DNA of 64,000 bases. It comes from Mucilaginibacter sp. L294. Lineage in GTDB: Bacteria > Bacteroidota > Bacteroidia > Sphingobacteriales > Sphingobacteriaceae. The stretch lies in the NCBI RefSeq assembly GCF_001636615.1, contig NZ_LGEK01000013.1:1-64000 (forward strand), written 5' to 3'. Positions 52,015 to 61,044 of this stretch are shown here, piece by piece (position 1 is the stretch's first letter; the number at the start of each line of letters is the position of its first letter). The notes under the pieces are model-generated. The model was not told the DNA's origin. It searched no databases and saw only the letters and a program-made list of their open reading frames with translations. The translations under genes were made by a program, and so were the position numbers.

Positions 52015-54570
52015 TTACAACGCAGGTTCCTGCTTATTCTGCACCTCGGCAACATTCCCTCCCCTGCCTTTGGCATCAAACGCGCGGAACTTAATAATGC
52101 CGTTTGCCGGGATAGGTTTTTCGTAAACCGGGCTGTTGGCATCCGGTTCTTTACCGTTGGTGGTATAGCGTATAGTCATCCCCGGGAACTGGATGTTGCT
52201 TTTGTACTTGCCGTCCTCCAAAATCACCCCCGGTTTAGGGATGCGGAAGTTATAGCCACCGTTATAATAGGCCAGGCGTGGTAACTCGCGCTTGCCAAGG
52301 ATATTCAGGAACTTACTCCAGTCGGCATTGTATAATTCTTTAGCTTTTGTGGTATCGCGTTCGGTGGCCCAGGCCGGGTCTTTTGCCCAGGCACGTTCGG
52401 CCAAACCAATAAGCTTAGGGAATATCATGTAATCCATCCGCTCGGGTGTTTTTACGGTTTCGGCCCAAAGCGCGCCCTGCAGACCAATAATATTGGTTTT
52501 ACCATAATCGGTAAGGCGTTGTTTGCCCACAAACAGGTTGCGGTTTATAGGGCGACCGGCCTTATCAACGTCGGCATTTTTAAAATAATCGTAAGGGATA
52601 AACGAGAAGAACTTATCTATACCCAGGAAAGCCCCCCAGTAATACCCCGGCTCATCGTACGATTTGTAGTTAGCCATATCAAAATACAGGTTGGTTACGC
52701 AGGTAAGCACTGTTTTGTACCCGCCGTTTGCCAGCTTATAAGCCAGGTCTTCCTGCCCGTCGCCCAGTACGTTGTTCCATACATCTACCTGCATCTTCTC
52801 GCCCAAAAACTGCGGGTTAGGCACATAAGTGTTTTGCCCGTCAACCTGGGTTTTACGCAAGGCCATTTCTTCCCAGCCAGCTAAACGGATGTTACGTTTC
52901 TTTAAAATATCGTTCACCCTGCCGTAAAAGTAATACCACAGGTCGCCGGTATTTTGAATATCGGGGTTGCTGGCTTTTAAAGCCAGATAAGCCGGCGACT
53001 GCTCCCAAACATGCGCGGGCACCTCGTCGCCACCAAAATGGATGACAGATAGCGGTGCGGCCGCTTCTTTGTAAATGTTTACCAGGTCGCCTACTACGGT
53101 TTCAATATAGTTATAGGTTGATGGCAGGGATACGTCTATCACGTTATCATTCCAGTACTGCACCGAACGATAATCTGACTTGTCATTCATATCGCGCAGC
53201 AGATTGCGCTCGGCACCGGCTTTATCGCCCGCTGCAAGCAAGCGTGCGTAACGCGCATCCATCGCTTTGATAGAGGCACGGGCATGGCCGGGCGTCTCAA
53301 TTTCGGGTATTACGGTTACGTGGCGCTCGGTAGCATATTTCAGGATCTCGATATAATCAGCCTTGGTATAAAAACCGGTACCGGCTTTATTATCAAAATC
53401 GGGGCCTGAGCCGTGCGATGCCGGCAAATGTGTTTTGCTATCCAGCGTGTGGCCGCGTTTAGAGCCAATAGCTGTCAATTCCGGCAACGATGGAATTTCT
53501 ATCCTCCAACCTTCATCATCTGTTAAGTGCATGTGCAGGGTATTCATCTTATAAACCGCCATCAGGTTGATGAGTTTTAGCACCTGCTGCTTGCTTTGAA
53601 AGTTACGGGCAACATCAAGCATCACGGCACGGTACGGGAAACGCGGCTCATCTTTTACATTGATGCAGGGCACCGGGATACTTGCCTGTGCTTTCATCCA
53701 GGGCGAGGCGGAAATAGCAGTTTTAAACGACTGGATACCATAGAACAAACCAGCAGGTGTTGATGCCGTAATGGTCATGTCGTTCGGGGTAACGCTTAGC
53801 GTATATGCCTCTGCACCCAGCGTCGCATCTTTCTTAAAAATTATCTTTTTATCTGTTGAGGTGCCTTTTAACTTACTACCCAAAAGTTTTTCGATGCCTG
53901 TTATAAAGTAAGCTTTCTCTTTGGCGAACAACGGGTCGCTAACAATGCCTACCGCATTAGTGATCACAAAACTGCCTGCATTCTCGGTATAGCTAAGCGG
54001 CGTTGGGATAATTTTTTGCAGCTGCGCTACCGGGATATCCTGGATGATCTTGTTTTGATTGTACAGTATTTCCGGTGTAATTAATCCCTGGTAAGTAGGG
54101 TTAAAAGGCTTAACACTAAAATTGCCGGGCCAGTAGCCTTTAGCAGGGTCGGCATCCCATACAAAATAGGGGCCTTCAATAGCGTCGGTAAAGTTCACTA
54201 CAATATCCTCGCATAAGTAATCTATACGGATGCTCTCGCCGGGTTTTACCTCTTTGAATTTATCATTGGGGGTGATGCTGTATAAGTCGCCGTTTACCTG
54301 TAATACTTTGGCATTACCGCTAACCGCATTCTCAATAAAATTACGCGATGAGTTAAAATAGATCTTCCAGCCGCCGGCAGGTAAAGTTTGTTTACCTGTG
54401 TTGGTGATGGTTAAAGAGGTAAGCGCCTCCTGCTTATTCTGATAATTGTTATCAATTACCTCCCAGCTCAGGTGCAGGTCTTTAATATCAAATTTCGGCA
54501 CATCAGCCATTACAGCTACAGCTTTTATATTAACTGCAACAAACAACATTAGGGTAAGAAAACGGCGCAT
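52015..54570 (-). CDS. Beta-N-acetylhexosaminidase (GH20)
   Basis: An 851-residue secreted glycosidase from the ATG at 54570 (MRRFLTLMLFVAVNIKAVAVMA leader); the frame runs open to 54675 without a leader there. Order of domains: chitobiase-type N-terminal carbohydrate-binding (LHLSWEVIDNNYQNKQEALTS), GH20b (IPTPLSYTENAGSFVI), the GH20 barrel (FPYRAVMLDVARNFQSKQQVL) with the catalytic Asp-Glu pair in IHFGGDEVPAHVW, and a C-terminal chitobiase-like beta domain (YTTNGKEPDANSPVYEKP). It should release GlcNAc from chitin oligomers or glycoconjugates in the periplasm or on the surface. Confidence 0.94.
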   Translation of the reverse strand: MRRFLTLMLFVAVNIKAVAVMADVPKFDIKDLHLSWEVIDNNYQNKQEALTSLTITNTGKQTLPAGGWKIYFNSSRNFIENAVSGNAKVLQVNGDLYSITPNDKFKEVKPGESIRIDYLCEDIVVNFTDAIEGPYFVWDADPAKGYWPGNFSVKPFNPTYQGLITPEILYNQNKIIQDIPVAQLQKIIPTPLSYTENAGSFVITNAVGIVSDPLFAKEKAYFITGIEKLLGSKLKGTSTDKKIIFKKDATLGAEAYTLSVTPNDMTITASTPAGLFYGIQSFKTAISASPWMKAQASIPVPCINVKDEPRFPYRAVMLDVARNFQSKQQVLKLINLMAVYKMNTLHMHLTDDEGWRIEIPSLPELTAIGSKRGHTLDSKTHLPASHGSGPDFDNKAGTGFYTKADYIEILKYATERHVTVIPEIETPGHARASIKAMDARYARLLAAGDKAGAERNLLRDMNDKSDYRSVQYWNDNVIDVSLPSTYNYIETVVGDLVNIYKEAAAPLSVIHFGGDEVPAHVWEQSPAYLALKASNPDIQNTGDLWYYFYGRVNDILKKRNIRLAGWEEMALRKTQVDGQNTYVPNPQFLGEKMQVDVWNNVLGDGQEDLAYKLANGGYKTVLTCVTNLYFDMANYKSYDEPGYYWGAFLGIDKFFSFIPYDYFKNADVDKAGRPINRNLFVGKQRLTDYGKTNIIGLQGALWAETVKTPERMDYMIFPKLIGLAERAWAKDPAWATERDTTKAKELYNADWSKFLNILGKRELPRLAYYNGGYNFRIPKPGVILEDGKYKSNIQFPGMTIRYTTNGKEPDANSPVYEKPIPANGIIKFRAFDAKGRGGNVAEVQNKQEPAL

Positions 54571-54610
54571 TGTTTTATATTTAGGGTTTGGTTTTTCGTT
54601 TAATATTTCT

Positions 54611-54636
54611 CGCAAAGACGCTAAGACGCAAAAATA
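54611..54636. repeat. GCAAAGACGC / CTAAGACGC word repeat
   Basis: CGCAAAGACGCTAAGACGC is a short direct repeat of AAGACGC type in the leader region of the hexosaminidase. Related GACGCGA words form the palindromic repeat at 55804-55864. Confidence 0.4.
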
Positions 54637-54754
54637 CTTTGGTCGAAGACTTAAAAGCTTTGCAAACTCGGCCAATGATTCTACAAGCTCACCATGACAA
54701 CAAGTACCGTAAATATAATAATTTAAGATGTAGAAATACTTTTTAAAAAAATTT

Positions 54755-55681
54755 TTAAAGTGAGAATTTTATCCAACCTGCCCCTTCATATCCAAATGCA
54801 AATTGTTTGGGATGGATGATCTCGGCCAGTATCTCTACCGAGTCTACAATTCTTGGACCAGGGCGGTTAAAGTATTGGTTGCCATCGGCAATATATATGC
54901 GGTTATTTTTTATGGCCTTTAAATCGGCAAAACCAGGTTGCTCTAACAGGATATTGATCTCGCGCATGGTGCGTTCAATAGAGAAGCCGCAAGGCATCAG
55001 CAAAATAATTTCCGGGTCGCTTTCGCGGATCTCGTCCCAGCTTACATATGGCGAATGTTTGCCTGCCTGCGCCAGTATGGGCGTGCCTCCGGCAATGCTC
55101 ACCAGTTCGGGGATCCAGTTACCTGATACCATCATCGGTTTCAGCCATTCTATACAGGCAATGGTTGGCTTATTCTCCATAAACTTTAGCTTATGGCGGA
55201 TGATGTCGACACGTTCGATCAGGTCTTCTAATAACCGTTCCCCTTCCGCTTCAACATTTAGGGCTTTGGCTACCGTTTTAATATCGTTAAATATATCATC
55301 AAGGCTGTTGGGTTGCAGGGAGATGATCTGCGCCTGCTTATCTAAATAGTTTTCCAGCGCCTGCTCAACCTCGGGTAACGATACCGCGCAAGCCTCGCAC
55401 TGCGCCTGGGTGATCACCACATCGGGCGACAGTTCTTTGATCACCTCGCGCTTTACGGTATAAACTGATAGGGCTTCGGCCAATATCTCTTTAACCTTTA
55501 CATCAATATCAGCACTGCTTAAGCCATCGGGGAAGTTGGCTTCAGAGCATACCGGCAAGCTTTTTACGCTCTCCGGGTAATCGCACTCATGCGAGCGGCC
55601 TACCAGGCTGTTTTCTAATCCTAATGCACAAACTATCTCGGTAGCGGCGGGTAATAACGAAACTATTTTATGAGCAGACAT
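54755..55681 (-). CDS. BtuF-like cobalamin/ligand-binding protein without leader
   Basis: A 308-residue protein of the periplasmic-binding-protein fold used by BtuF and siderophore binding proteins: KIVSLLPAATEIVCALGLENSLVGRSHECDYP, then PDVVITQAQCEACAV, the domain-spanning helix and WDEIRESDPEIILLMPCGFS. No signal peptide or lipobox is visible, so this version is probably cytoplasmic, as in a subgroup of this family. No permease or ATPase for cobalamin is adjacent. It may store or hand over a corrinoid or another ligand. Confidence 0.85.
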   Translation of the reverse strand: MSAHKIVSLLPAATEIVCALGLENSLVGRSHECDYPESVKSLPVCSEANFPDGLSSADIDVKVKEILAEALSVYTVKREVIKELSPDVVITQAQCEACAVSLPEVEQALENYLDKQAQIISLQPNSLDDIFNDIKTVAKALNVEAEGERLLEDLIERVDIIRHKLKFMENKPTIACIEWLKPMMVSGNWIPELVSIAGGTPILAQAGKHSPYVSWDEIRESDPEIILLMPCGFSIERTMREINILLEQPGFADLKAIKNNRIYIADGNQYFNRPGPRIVDSVEILAEIIHPKQFAFGYEGAGWIKFSL

Positions 55682-55687
55682 CTTTTT

Positions 55688-55763
55688 TCAGTTTGCAGTG
55701 GGCGGTTTACAGTTTGCAGTTTTTGTTTTATGCAAACTGCCAACTATAAACTGCTAACTGTAC
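55688..55763. repeat. CAGTTTGCAG word repeats
   Basis: Words such as AGTTTGCAGTGGGCGG and TTACAGTTTGCAG face the inverted words GCAAACTGCC and AAACTGCTAACTG. They are between the BtuF-like gene and the LysE-type gene. Confidence 0.55.
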
Positions 55764-55803
55764 AGTACTGCAAATATGCGAAATATAGAGGCAATTTCGT
55801 CAA

Positions 55804-55864
55804 AGACGCGAAGTATCGCGTCTCTACATTACCATACCCAGTAGAGACGCGATACTTCGCGTCT
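55804..55864. repeat. GACGCGA palindromic repeat with perfect arms
   Basis: Each arm is 24 bp (55804-55827 and 55841-55864) and the arms are exact inverted copies with a 13-bp loop. Each arm is also a hairpin by itself (GACGCGA with TCGCGTC). I recall a closely similar word, GTAGAGACGCGA, in cyanobacterial repeats, but could not check this. Confidence 0.75.
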
Positions 55865-55933
55865 CCCGCCACATAATACTTCAACCTACTCCCCTCATAT
55901 TATTTGCCCTTTAAAGTATTATCTTTACCCCCG

Positions 55934-56560
55934 ATGATATTCCTAACCTTTTTTATCGGGGTAATAGCAAACTTTATTGGCTACATACCCCCCGGTAACA
56001 TTAATCTTACCCTGGTACAGATCACCATAAACCGTGGTTTAAAACAGGCATTGCAGTTTATTATCGCGTTTAGCTGTGTAGAGTTTTTTTTTACCTACGT
56101 AGTGATGCAGGGCGCCAAATGGCTATCTGAAGAAGTTAGACTTGATACCATCATCGACTGGATAATGGTTGTGCTTTTCGGTACGCTGGGTACCATAACC
56201 TGGCTAAACCGCAATAAACCGCCAAAAACCACCTACTCTAACCACGCAAGTATAAAATATGGTATACTGTTAGGTTTTATTAACCCTATGCAGATCCCTT
56301 TCTGGATGGTAACGGGCACCTATCTGATCACGCATGAATGGATAGAAGATGGCCGCCTGGCTTTGATCATTTTTAGCATTGGTTCGGCAGCGGGCGCGTT
56401 CATTGCCTTGTTTTTATATGCCAAATTCGCTAAATTTCTGCAACGGAAATTTGAACTGAGTACAAAAGCGATAGATATCGGGATATCTGTTTTGTTTTTT
56501 GCTTTTGCTGCTTATCACGTTTTTAAGCAGATCTATCTGGTGTACTTTAAGCACCGGTAA
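55934..56560 (+). CDS. LysE-family exporter
   Basis: A 208-residue inner-membrane protein from the ATG at 55934; a TTG at 55904 would add ten residues. The N-terminus MIFLTFFIGVIANFIGYIPPGNINLTLVQ fits the LysE/RhtB family start, with helices at LQFIIAFSCVEFFFTYVV, TIIDWIMVVLFGTLGTITWL, YGILLGFINPMQIPFWMV and a C-terminal pair. It probably exports an amino acid or similar small molecule. Palindromic repeats lie directly upstream, and a LysE-like NPMQIPFW replaces the usual NPK motif. Confidence 0.82.
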   Translation: MIFLTFFIGVIANFIGYIPPGNINLTLVQITINRGLKQALQFIIAFSCVEFFFTYVVMQGAKWLSEEVRLDTIIDWIMVVLFGTLGTITWLNRNKPPKTTYSNHASIKYGILLGFINPMQIPFWMVTGTYLITHEWIEDGRLALIIFSIGSAAGAFIALFLYAKFAKFLQRKFELSTKAIDIGISVLFFAFAAYHVFKQIYLVYFKHR

Positions 56561-56589
56561 ACCTCCGCCTCAGAAAGGGGGGAGTTAAT

Positions 56590-56670
56590 TTGTCATGCTG
56601 AACGATCTTTCAGCATCTATTCGCCAATAGCACAGTTTGTGAATAGATCCTTCGATCCTCTGGATGACAA
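56590..56670. repeat. REP-like pair with ATGCTGA and ATCC stems
   Basis: Left arm TTGTC, then ATGCTGA pairing with TCAGCAT, then CTATTC. Right arm GAATAG, then ATCC pairing with GGAT, then GACAA. The foot GTC/GAC is the same as in the other repeat families while the stem bases differ but still pair. Confidence 0.75.
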
Positions 56671-56679
56671 CCTAAAAAA

Positions 56680-57747
56680 TCATCCGTTATTTTCGGCCCG
56701 GGTTTGGGTTTTTGTATTGATGTTCCAGATCTTCTCTGCCTTGCGGCCAATAAGCCAGAAGGAAAGGGCAAGGATGCCGAAGAAAAGCGTTTTATTCGTA
56801 TGGTCCCAAAAGTATTCGAAGTATTTGGTGTATAGGAATATGATGAGGAAGGTAATACCGAACTCGCGGGCTATTATATCTTTAAATTTTAAGCCATACA
56901 GCATAAATGCGCCCGCTACCACTGCGGATATGATGCCCCAGTAAAAAAGGCTGATCTGCTTAATTTGCCACCACACATCCAGGCTGCCGTAGTTGCCAAA
57001 TATGCTCAGCAACCAAAGCGACATAAACAGATATAGCATACCAACCACGTAGGTCAGTTCCCAGAAGTATGCGAACCACTTTTTGCCTTTCAGCAGGTGG
57101 CAGGCACCAACCAATATTAACCCGAACAGTACAAACCGCAGCGGATAGTTCATCCCTAAAAAGTATAGCGCCCAATTGGTTTGATAGCCCGTTTCGGTAC
57201 CGAACCAACTGCCCAGCGATACGAGGGCGAAAAGCCATATCAAGCGGGAGTTCATGCGATTAGCCAAAACCCCATACACAAATACCGATACCAGGAACAG
57301 GATAGAATAATGCTCCGAGCCGTTATCAAATGTTTTGCCCAGGTAGGCAATACAACTGGCGGTAAAAAACACGCCTAAAAATATGGTTGCCTCGTTACTG
57401 AAAACTTTTTCGGGGTATTGCTTCTCTCGTTTGCGCCCAAGATAAAACAGGCCAACAGCGGCAACGGCAGATAATATGCTGATCACAATATCGGGCGTGT
57501 CATACAGGTTTTTTATCCACTTGATAACGGCGTCATCAACAATGAGCGAGCCTATGGCTATGGCCCCGCAAAACAGCGCTACCCAAATACTGTACTTGGC
57601 CAGTCGCATCCAGTCGAACCCCTTTACGTCGTATGAGCTGCGAAGTTTCTCGGCTTGTTCGGCATCAACCAAATGGTTTTTTTCCCAATGCGCGATGGTA
57701 TCGTTCAAAAACTCACTTTCCTGCCTGTCGATATTTAATTTAGCCAT
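56680..57747 (-). CDS. DUF2157-like membrane protein
   Basis: A 355-residue integral membrane protein with a charged N-terminal cytoplasmic domain of about 55 residues (DRQESEFLNDTIAHWEKNHLVDAEQAEKL) and about nine or ten hydrophobic segments (YSIWVALFCGAIAIGSLIV, IVISILSAVAAVGLFYLG, FLGVFFTASCIAYLG, LIWLFALVSLGSWF and others), with the last basic segment FWLIGRKAEKIW. The layout fits DUF2157. Function unknown. It stands alone, beside palindromic repeats, and next to the ribF gene. Confidence 0.8.
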   Translation of the reverse strand: MAKLNIDRQESEFLNDTIAHWEKNHLVDAEQAEKLRSSYDVKGFDWMRLAKYSIWVALFCGAIAIGSLIVDDAVIKWIKNLYDTPDIVISILSAVAAVGLFYLGRKREKQYPEKVFSNEATIFLGVFFTASCIAYLGKTFDNGSEHYSILFLVSVFVYGVLANRMNSRLIWLFALVSLGSWFGTETGYQTNWALYFLGMNYPLRFVLFGLILVGACHLLKGKKWFAYFWELTYVVGMLYLFMSLWLLSIFGNYGSLDVWWQIKQISLFYWGIISAVVAGAFMLYGLKFKDIIAREFGITFLIIFLYTKYFEYFWDHTNKTLFFGILALSFWLIGRKAEKIWNINTKTQTRAENNG

Positions 57748-57861
57748 ATAACTATCCGTACGAATTTATGGGAATAAGTTAAAAGTAACAATGTTAATTT
57801 TAACTTAAGCCACATTAAACACAAGGGAAAATAGGCGTTGTTTATGAAAACGAGGTGAAAA

Positions 57862-58812
57862 CTACGTATTGAATTGGGGGCCGTTGATTATCAGCAGCGC
57901 TTGTACATCTTCTTTATCTTTACCCAACTGTACTACCAGTTCTTCAAGCGATGAGAATTTAATATCGCCACGTATAAAATGCAGAAACTCCATGCGGAGT
58001 TGCTGGTTGTAGATCTCGGCACTAAAATCAAATATGTTCACCTCGATGTTGCGCGTCATGCCGTTAACGGTGGGGCGATGCCCAATGTAGGCCATGCCTG
58101 TATATTCTTTACCGGCTACCTTTACTTTAACAGCAAAAATACCATCGGCCGGGATCAGTTTATAACTTTCCTCAATCAATAAATTGGCGGTGGGGTAACC
58201 CAGCTCACGGCCCAACTGATCGCCGCGGATAACTTTACCGGTGATGAAGAACGGATAGCCCAGGCATTCGTTAGCTATGTTGATATTGTTTTCTAACAAG
58301 GCCGTACGGATACGGGTAGAGCTGATGGCTACATCGTTTATATCCTGCTCGGGAATCTCAACTACCTCAAAGTTATATTGCGGTGCAAGGGTCAGCAGGT
58401 CCTGCAGGCCGCCCTGCCTGTCTTTACCAAAGCGATGGTCGTAACCTATTACAATGGTTTTGGTACCTATTTTATTTACCAGCACATCGCGGATATAGCT
58501 TTCGGCAGTTTGGTTTGAAAAATCGCGCGAAAATGGTGTGATGATGAGATGGTCTACGCCTAATTGCTCCAGCAGTTCGGCTTTCTCGTTAATGGTGTTG
58601 ATAAGCTTAATACTTTCATCCTCGGGGTGCAGTATCATCCGCGGATGCGGGAAAAACGTAAGGATAACAGTTTCGCCCCCGGTAGCTGCAGCCAGTTCTT
58701 TAATGCGCGATATAATTTTACGGTGCCCAATATGCACACCATCAAAGGTGCCAATGGTAACCACCGCGTTTTTAACGGGCGTAAATTCATCAATATGATT
58801 GTAGATCTTCAT
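57862..58812 (-). CDS. ribF: Bifunctional riboflavin kinase / FAD synthetase
   Basis: A 316-residue bifunctional enzyme that makes FMN and then FAD from riboflavin. The N-terminal nucleotidyltransferase has TIGTFDGVHIGHRKII (GxFDGxHxGH) and VIGYDHRFGKDRQG and SSTRIRTALLE. The C-terminal riboflavin-kinase domain starts FITGKVIRGDQLGRELGYPTANL and includes GIFAVKVKVAGKEYTGMAYIGHRPTV. Length is normal. It follows truB by 56 bp, a conserved pairing in bacteria. Confidence 0.97.
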   Translation of the reverse strand: MKIYNHIDEFTPVKNAVVTIGTFDGVHIGHRKIISRIKELAAATGGETVILTFFPHPRMILHPEDESIKLINTINEKAELLEQLGVDHLIITPFSRDFSNQTAESYIRDVLVNKIGTKTIVIGYDHRFGKDRQGGLQDLLTLAPQYNFEVVEIPEQDINDVAISSTRIRTALLENNINIANECLGYPFFITGKVIRGDQLGRELGYPTANLLIEESYKLIPADGIFAVKVKVAGKEYTGMAYIGHRPTVNGMTRNIEVNIFDFSAEIYNQQLRMEFLHFIRGDIKFSSLEELVVQLGKDKEDVQALLIINGPQFNT

Positions 58813-58868
58813 TTACTGGCACAAAGGTAAAAGGACTAAGCAGCTTTTTGTTTGTTGAAGTGTAAAAT

Positions 58869-59594
58869 TTATACTGAGGTACCGGGCAGTTCGCTCGCCT
58901 TTAAGTCACGGATAGTATTCACTAACTCCAGTATCTCATGGGCATCCTCTATACGGTAATTACCGCTCCGGGTACGCCTCAGGGCAGACATGTACGCGCC
59001 ATTATTAAGCGCCTTACCGAAATCATTCACCAATGAACGGATATAGGTTCCCTTGCTGCAAACTACACGAAAATCAACTTCGGGCAATTCTATACGGGTT
59101 ATCTCAAACTCGGATATGGTTACGTTGCGTAACTTCAATTCAACCTCTTCGCCACGGCGGGCTTTTTCATACAGGCGTTCGCCATCCACCTTTATAGCCG
59201 AATGGGCGGGCGGATATTGCTGTATATCGCCGGTGAACTGTTCGCAGGCGGTTTTTATTTGTTCGTTGGTTAAGTGGCTGATGTCAAACTTAGCTTCGGG
59301 TTCACTTTCCAGGTCGTAAGTTGGGGTGGTTGCACCCAGTACCATGGTACCAGTGTATTCCTTTTCCTCGGCTTGGAAAGTATCTATCTGCTTGGTCATT
59401 TTACCGGTGCAGATAATGAGCAGACCGGTGGCCAATGGATCGAGCGTGCCGGCGTGGCCTACCTTAAGTTTTAAGGGCTTAAAGGAGTTGCGCAGTTTGC
59501 CCACCACATCAAAGCTTGTCCACTCTAAAGGTTTATTGATGAGGAGGAGTTGCCCGTCGGCAAAGTCTTGTATGGATGAAAAGGGAGTACTCAT
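58869..59594 (-). CDS. truB: tRNA pseudouridine-55 synthase
   Basis: A 241-residue enzyme that makes pseudouridine 55 in the tRNA T-loop. The catalytic Asp is in VGHAGTLDPLATGLLIICTG, and the N-terminus LLINKPLEWTSFDVVGKLRN and the SKGTYIRSLVNDFG motif are typical. It lacks a PUA domain, as in the short form. It lies in the conserved Bacteroidota order ftsX, DUF3098, uppP, truB, ribF, but here an extra ORF separates it from uppP. Confidence 0.97.
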   Translation of the reverse strand: MSTPFSSIQDFADGQLLLINKPLEWTSFDVVGKLRNSFKPLKLKVGHAGTLDPLATGLLIICTGKMTKQIDTFQAEEKEYTGTMVLGATTPTYDLESEPEAKFDISHLTNEQIKTACEQFTGDIQQYPPAHSAIKVDGERLYEKARRGEEVELKLRNVTISEFEITRIELPEVDFRVVCSKGTYIRSLVNDFGKALNNGAYMSALRRTRSGNYRIEDAHEILELVNTIRDLKASELPGTSV

Positions 59595-59645
59595 TTGTCT
59601 GAACCTTGATTAAGGTGATTTACCTGATTACAGGATTTTTGAAGG

Positions 59646-59915
59646 CTAAATTACCTTTTGAAATAAATTACTTATTCCATTGCATTCATATTCCGCCTGG
59701 TCAATCGCATCGTCAATGCTTTCATGCCATGTATCAGCAAACTCTTTCCAATTGCTATCGCATGAAAACAGGTAATAACCTTGTTCGTTTTCTGATTGGC
59801 AAATTGTAAAGCCGGCGATTTGCTTCCTATCCTCGTTGATGTTACTATCCAAAAGATTAACAACGGCGTAATATATTACTCTTGCATTCCCAACTATAGC
59901 AGGAACATCATTCAT
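59646..59915 (-). CDS. Small ORF of unknown function between uppP and truB
   Basis: An 89-residue hypothetical protein (MNDVPAIVGNARVIYYAVVNLLD, then EDRKQIAGFTICQSENEQGYYLFSCD, WKEFADTWHESIDDAIDQAEYE). Its ATG lies directly after the uppP stop with no gap. The middle reads like a small alpha-beta domain of immunity-protein type, with acidic helix and paired aromatics, but I do not recognise a family. It is AT-rich compared with its neighbours and breaks the conserved uppP-truB order, so it may be a recent insertion. Real coding is likely; function open. Confidence 0.6.
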   Translation of the reverse strand: MNDVPAIVGNARVIYYAVVNLLDSNINEDRKQIAGFTICQSENEQGYYLFSCDSNWKEFADTWHESIDDAIDQAEYECNGISNLFQKVI

Positions 59916-60710
59916 TTATATCACTTGTAAATTATGGCCGCTTAGGTATAGGATAATAATTACCCCGCCTACCAAAATACGGTACCAGCCAAAAAGCTGA
60001 AACCCGCGGCGCTCTAAAAATGTGATGAATGTTTTAATAGCCAGCAGGGCTACAATAAATGCTATTATGTTACCAATGGCCAATAGCTTAATTTCTTCGC
60101 CGGTAACAACATGGTCTTCTTTATAAAAATCGTAAAGTTTTTTTGCTGTTGCAGCAAACATGGTTGGCACGGCTAAAAAGAAAGAGAATTCGGCAGCGGC
60201 CTTGCGGCTCAGCTTCTGGCTCATACCACCAACAATGGTAGCAGCAGAGCGCGAAGTACCGGGGATCATAGATAAGCACTGAAAGAAACCGATCTTTAAA
60301 GCGGTTAAATAGCTTATCTCTTTTTCTTCTTTAACATCAGGTTTGTTAAACCACTTATCTACAAAAAGCAAAATGATACCACCTATAAATAGGGTGATAC
60401 CTACTGTTAGGGCGCTCTCTAATAAAGCGTCGATCTTTTTACTGAAAAGCAGGCCAAACACCGCGGCAGGTATAAAGGCCACAAATAGTTTGTAGTAAAA
60501 ATTTATGGTTTGAAAAAAACGTTTAAAGTATAAAACCACCACCGATAGGATTGCGCCTAACTGGATAGCAACTGTAAAAAGCTTTACAAAATCATCGCTC
60601 TGGATACCCATCACAGATGAAGCGATGATCATATGCCCGGTAGATGACACGGGCAAAAACTCGGTGATGCCCTCAATAATAGCAAGGACAATTACGTGGA
60701 TAATGTTCAT
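59916..60710 (-). CDS. uppP: Undecaprenyl-diphosphatase
   Basis: A 264-residue polytopic inner-membrane protein that recycles undecaprenyl diphosphate for peptidoglycan synthesis (BacA/UppP). Signature motifs are [18 protein letters not shown] and [16 protein letters not shown], containing the conserved Glu, Ser and Arg. Several hydrophobic helices follow, such as [14 protein letters not shown]-type and [16 protein letters not shown]. Its start overlaps the DUF3098 stop by 1 bp (TAATG), so it is translationally coupled with it. Confidence 0.97.
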   Translation of the reverse strand: MNIIHVIVLAIIEGITEFLPVSSTGHMIIASSVMGIQSDDFVKLFTVAIQLGAILSVVVLYFKRFFQTINFYYKLFVAFIPAAVFGLLFSKKIDALLESALTVGITLFIGGIILLFVDKWFNKPDVKEEKEISYLTALKIGFFQCLSMIPGTSRSAATIVGGMSQKLSRKAAAEFSFFLAVPTMFAATAKKLYDFYKEDHVVTGEEIKLLAIGNIIAFIVALLAIKTFITFLERRGFQLFGWYRILVGGVIIILYLSGHNLQVI

Positions 60711-60970
60711 TACTTAGCAGCCGGCTTTTTTAAAATGGCGTAAAACCCAAGGCCGAAACCCGCTAATACTACAATTGGAGCTATCACAATTTTGGTAGTG
60801 CTGTAAATATCTGTCGTGCCACTCATCAGCACAAAGCCAAAGGCTACCACAGCTATGCTGATGATTAGCCATCTGTAGTTGTCTTTGCTGAATATAAATT
60901 GGGGCGGGGTGGCATTAGTTACCGGCGCTTGTGTTTTACTTGCAGCTGTTTTTGTTTGTTGCAGTGCCAT
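60710..60970 (-). CDS. DUF3098 small membrane protein
   Basis: An 86-residue protein with an Ala/Thr-rich start, then [27 protein letters not shown] and a second segment [21 protein letters not shown], i.e. two membrane helices with the short loop TTDIYSTT. Typical DUF3098 of Bacteroidota, next to ftsX and uppP. Function unknown; the conserved context suggests a divisome or cell-wall role. Confidence 0.88.
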   Translation of the reverse strand: MALQQTKTAASKTQAPVTNATPPQFIFSKDNYRWLIISIAVVAFGFVLMSGTTDIYSTTKIVIAPIVVLAGFGLGFYAILKKPAAK

Positions 60971-60979
60971 ATCTTAATT

Positions 60980-61044
60980 GATGATTTGTTGAATTAGTGA
61001 ATTAGCGATTGTGAAGAAGACATGAATGACCAATGACACAATGA
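60980..61044. repeat. GAATTAGTGAATTAG and CAATGAC word repeats
   Basis: GAATTAGTGAATTAGCGA and then GACATGAATGACCAATGACAC are short direct repeats between ftsX and the DUF3098 gene. Same style as the other word repeats in the window. Confidence 0.5.
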
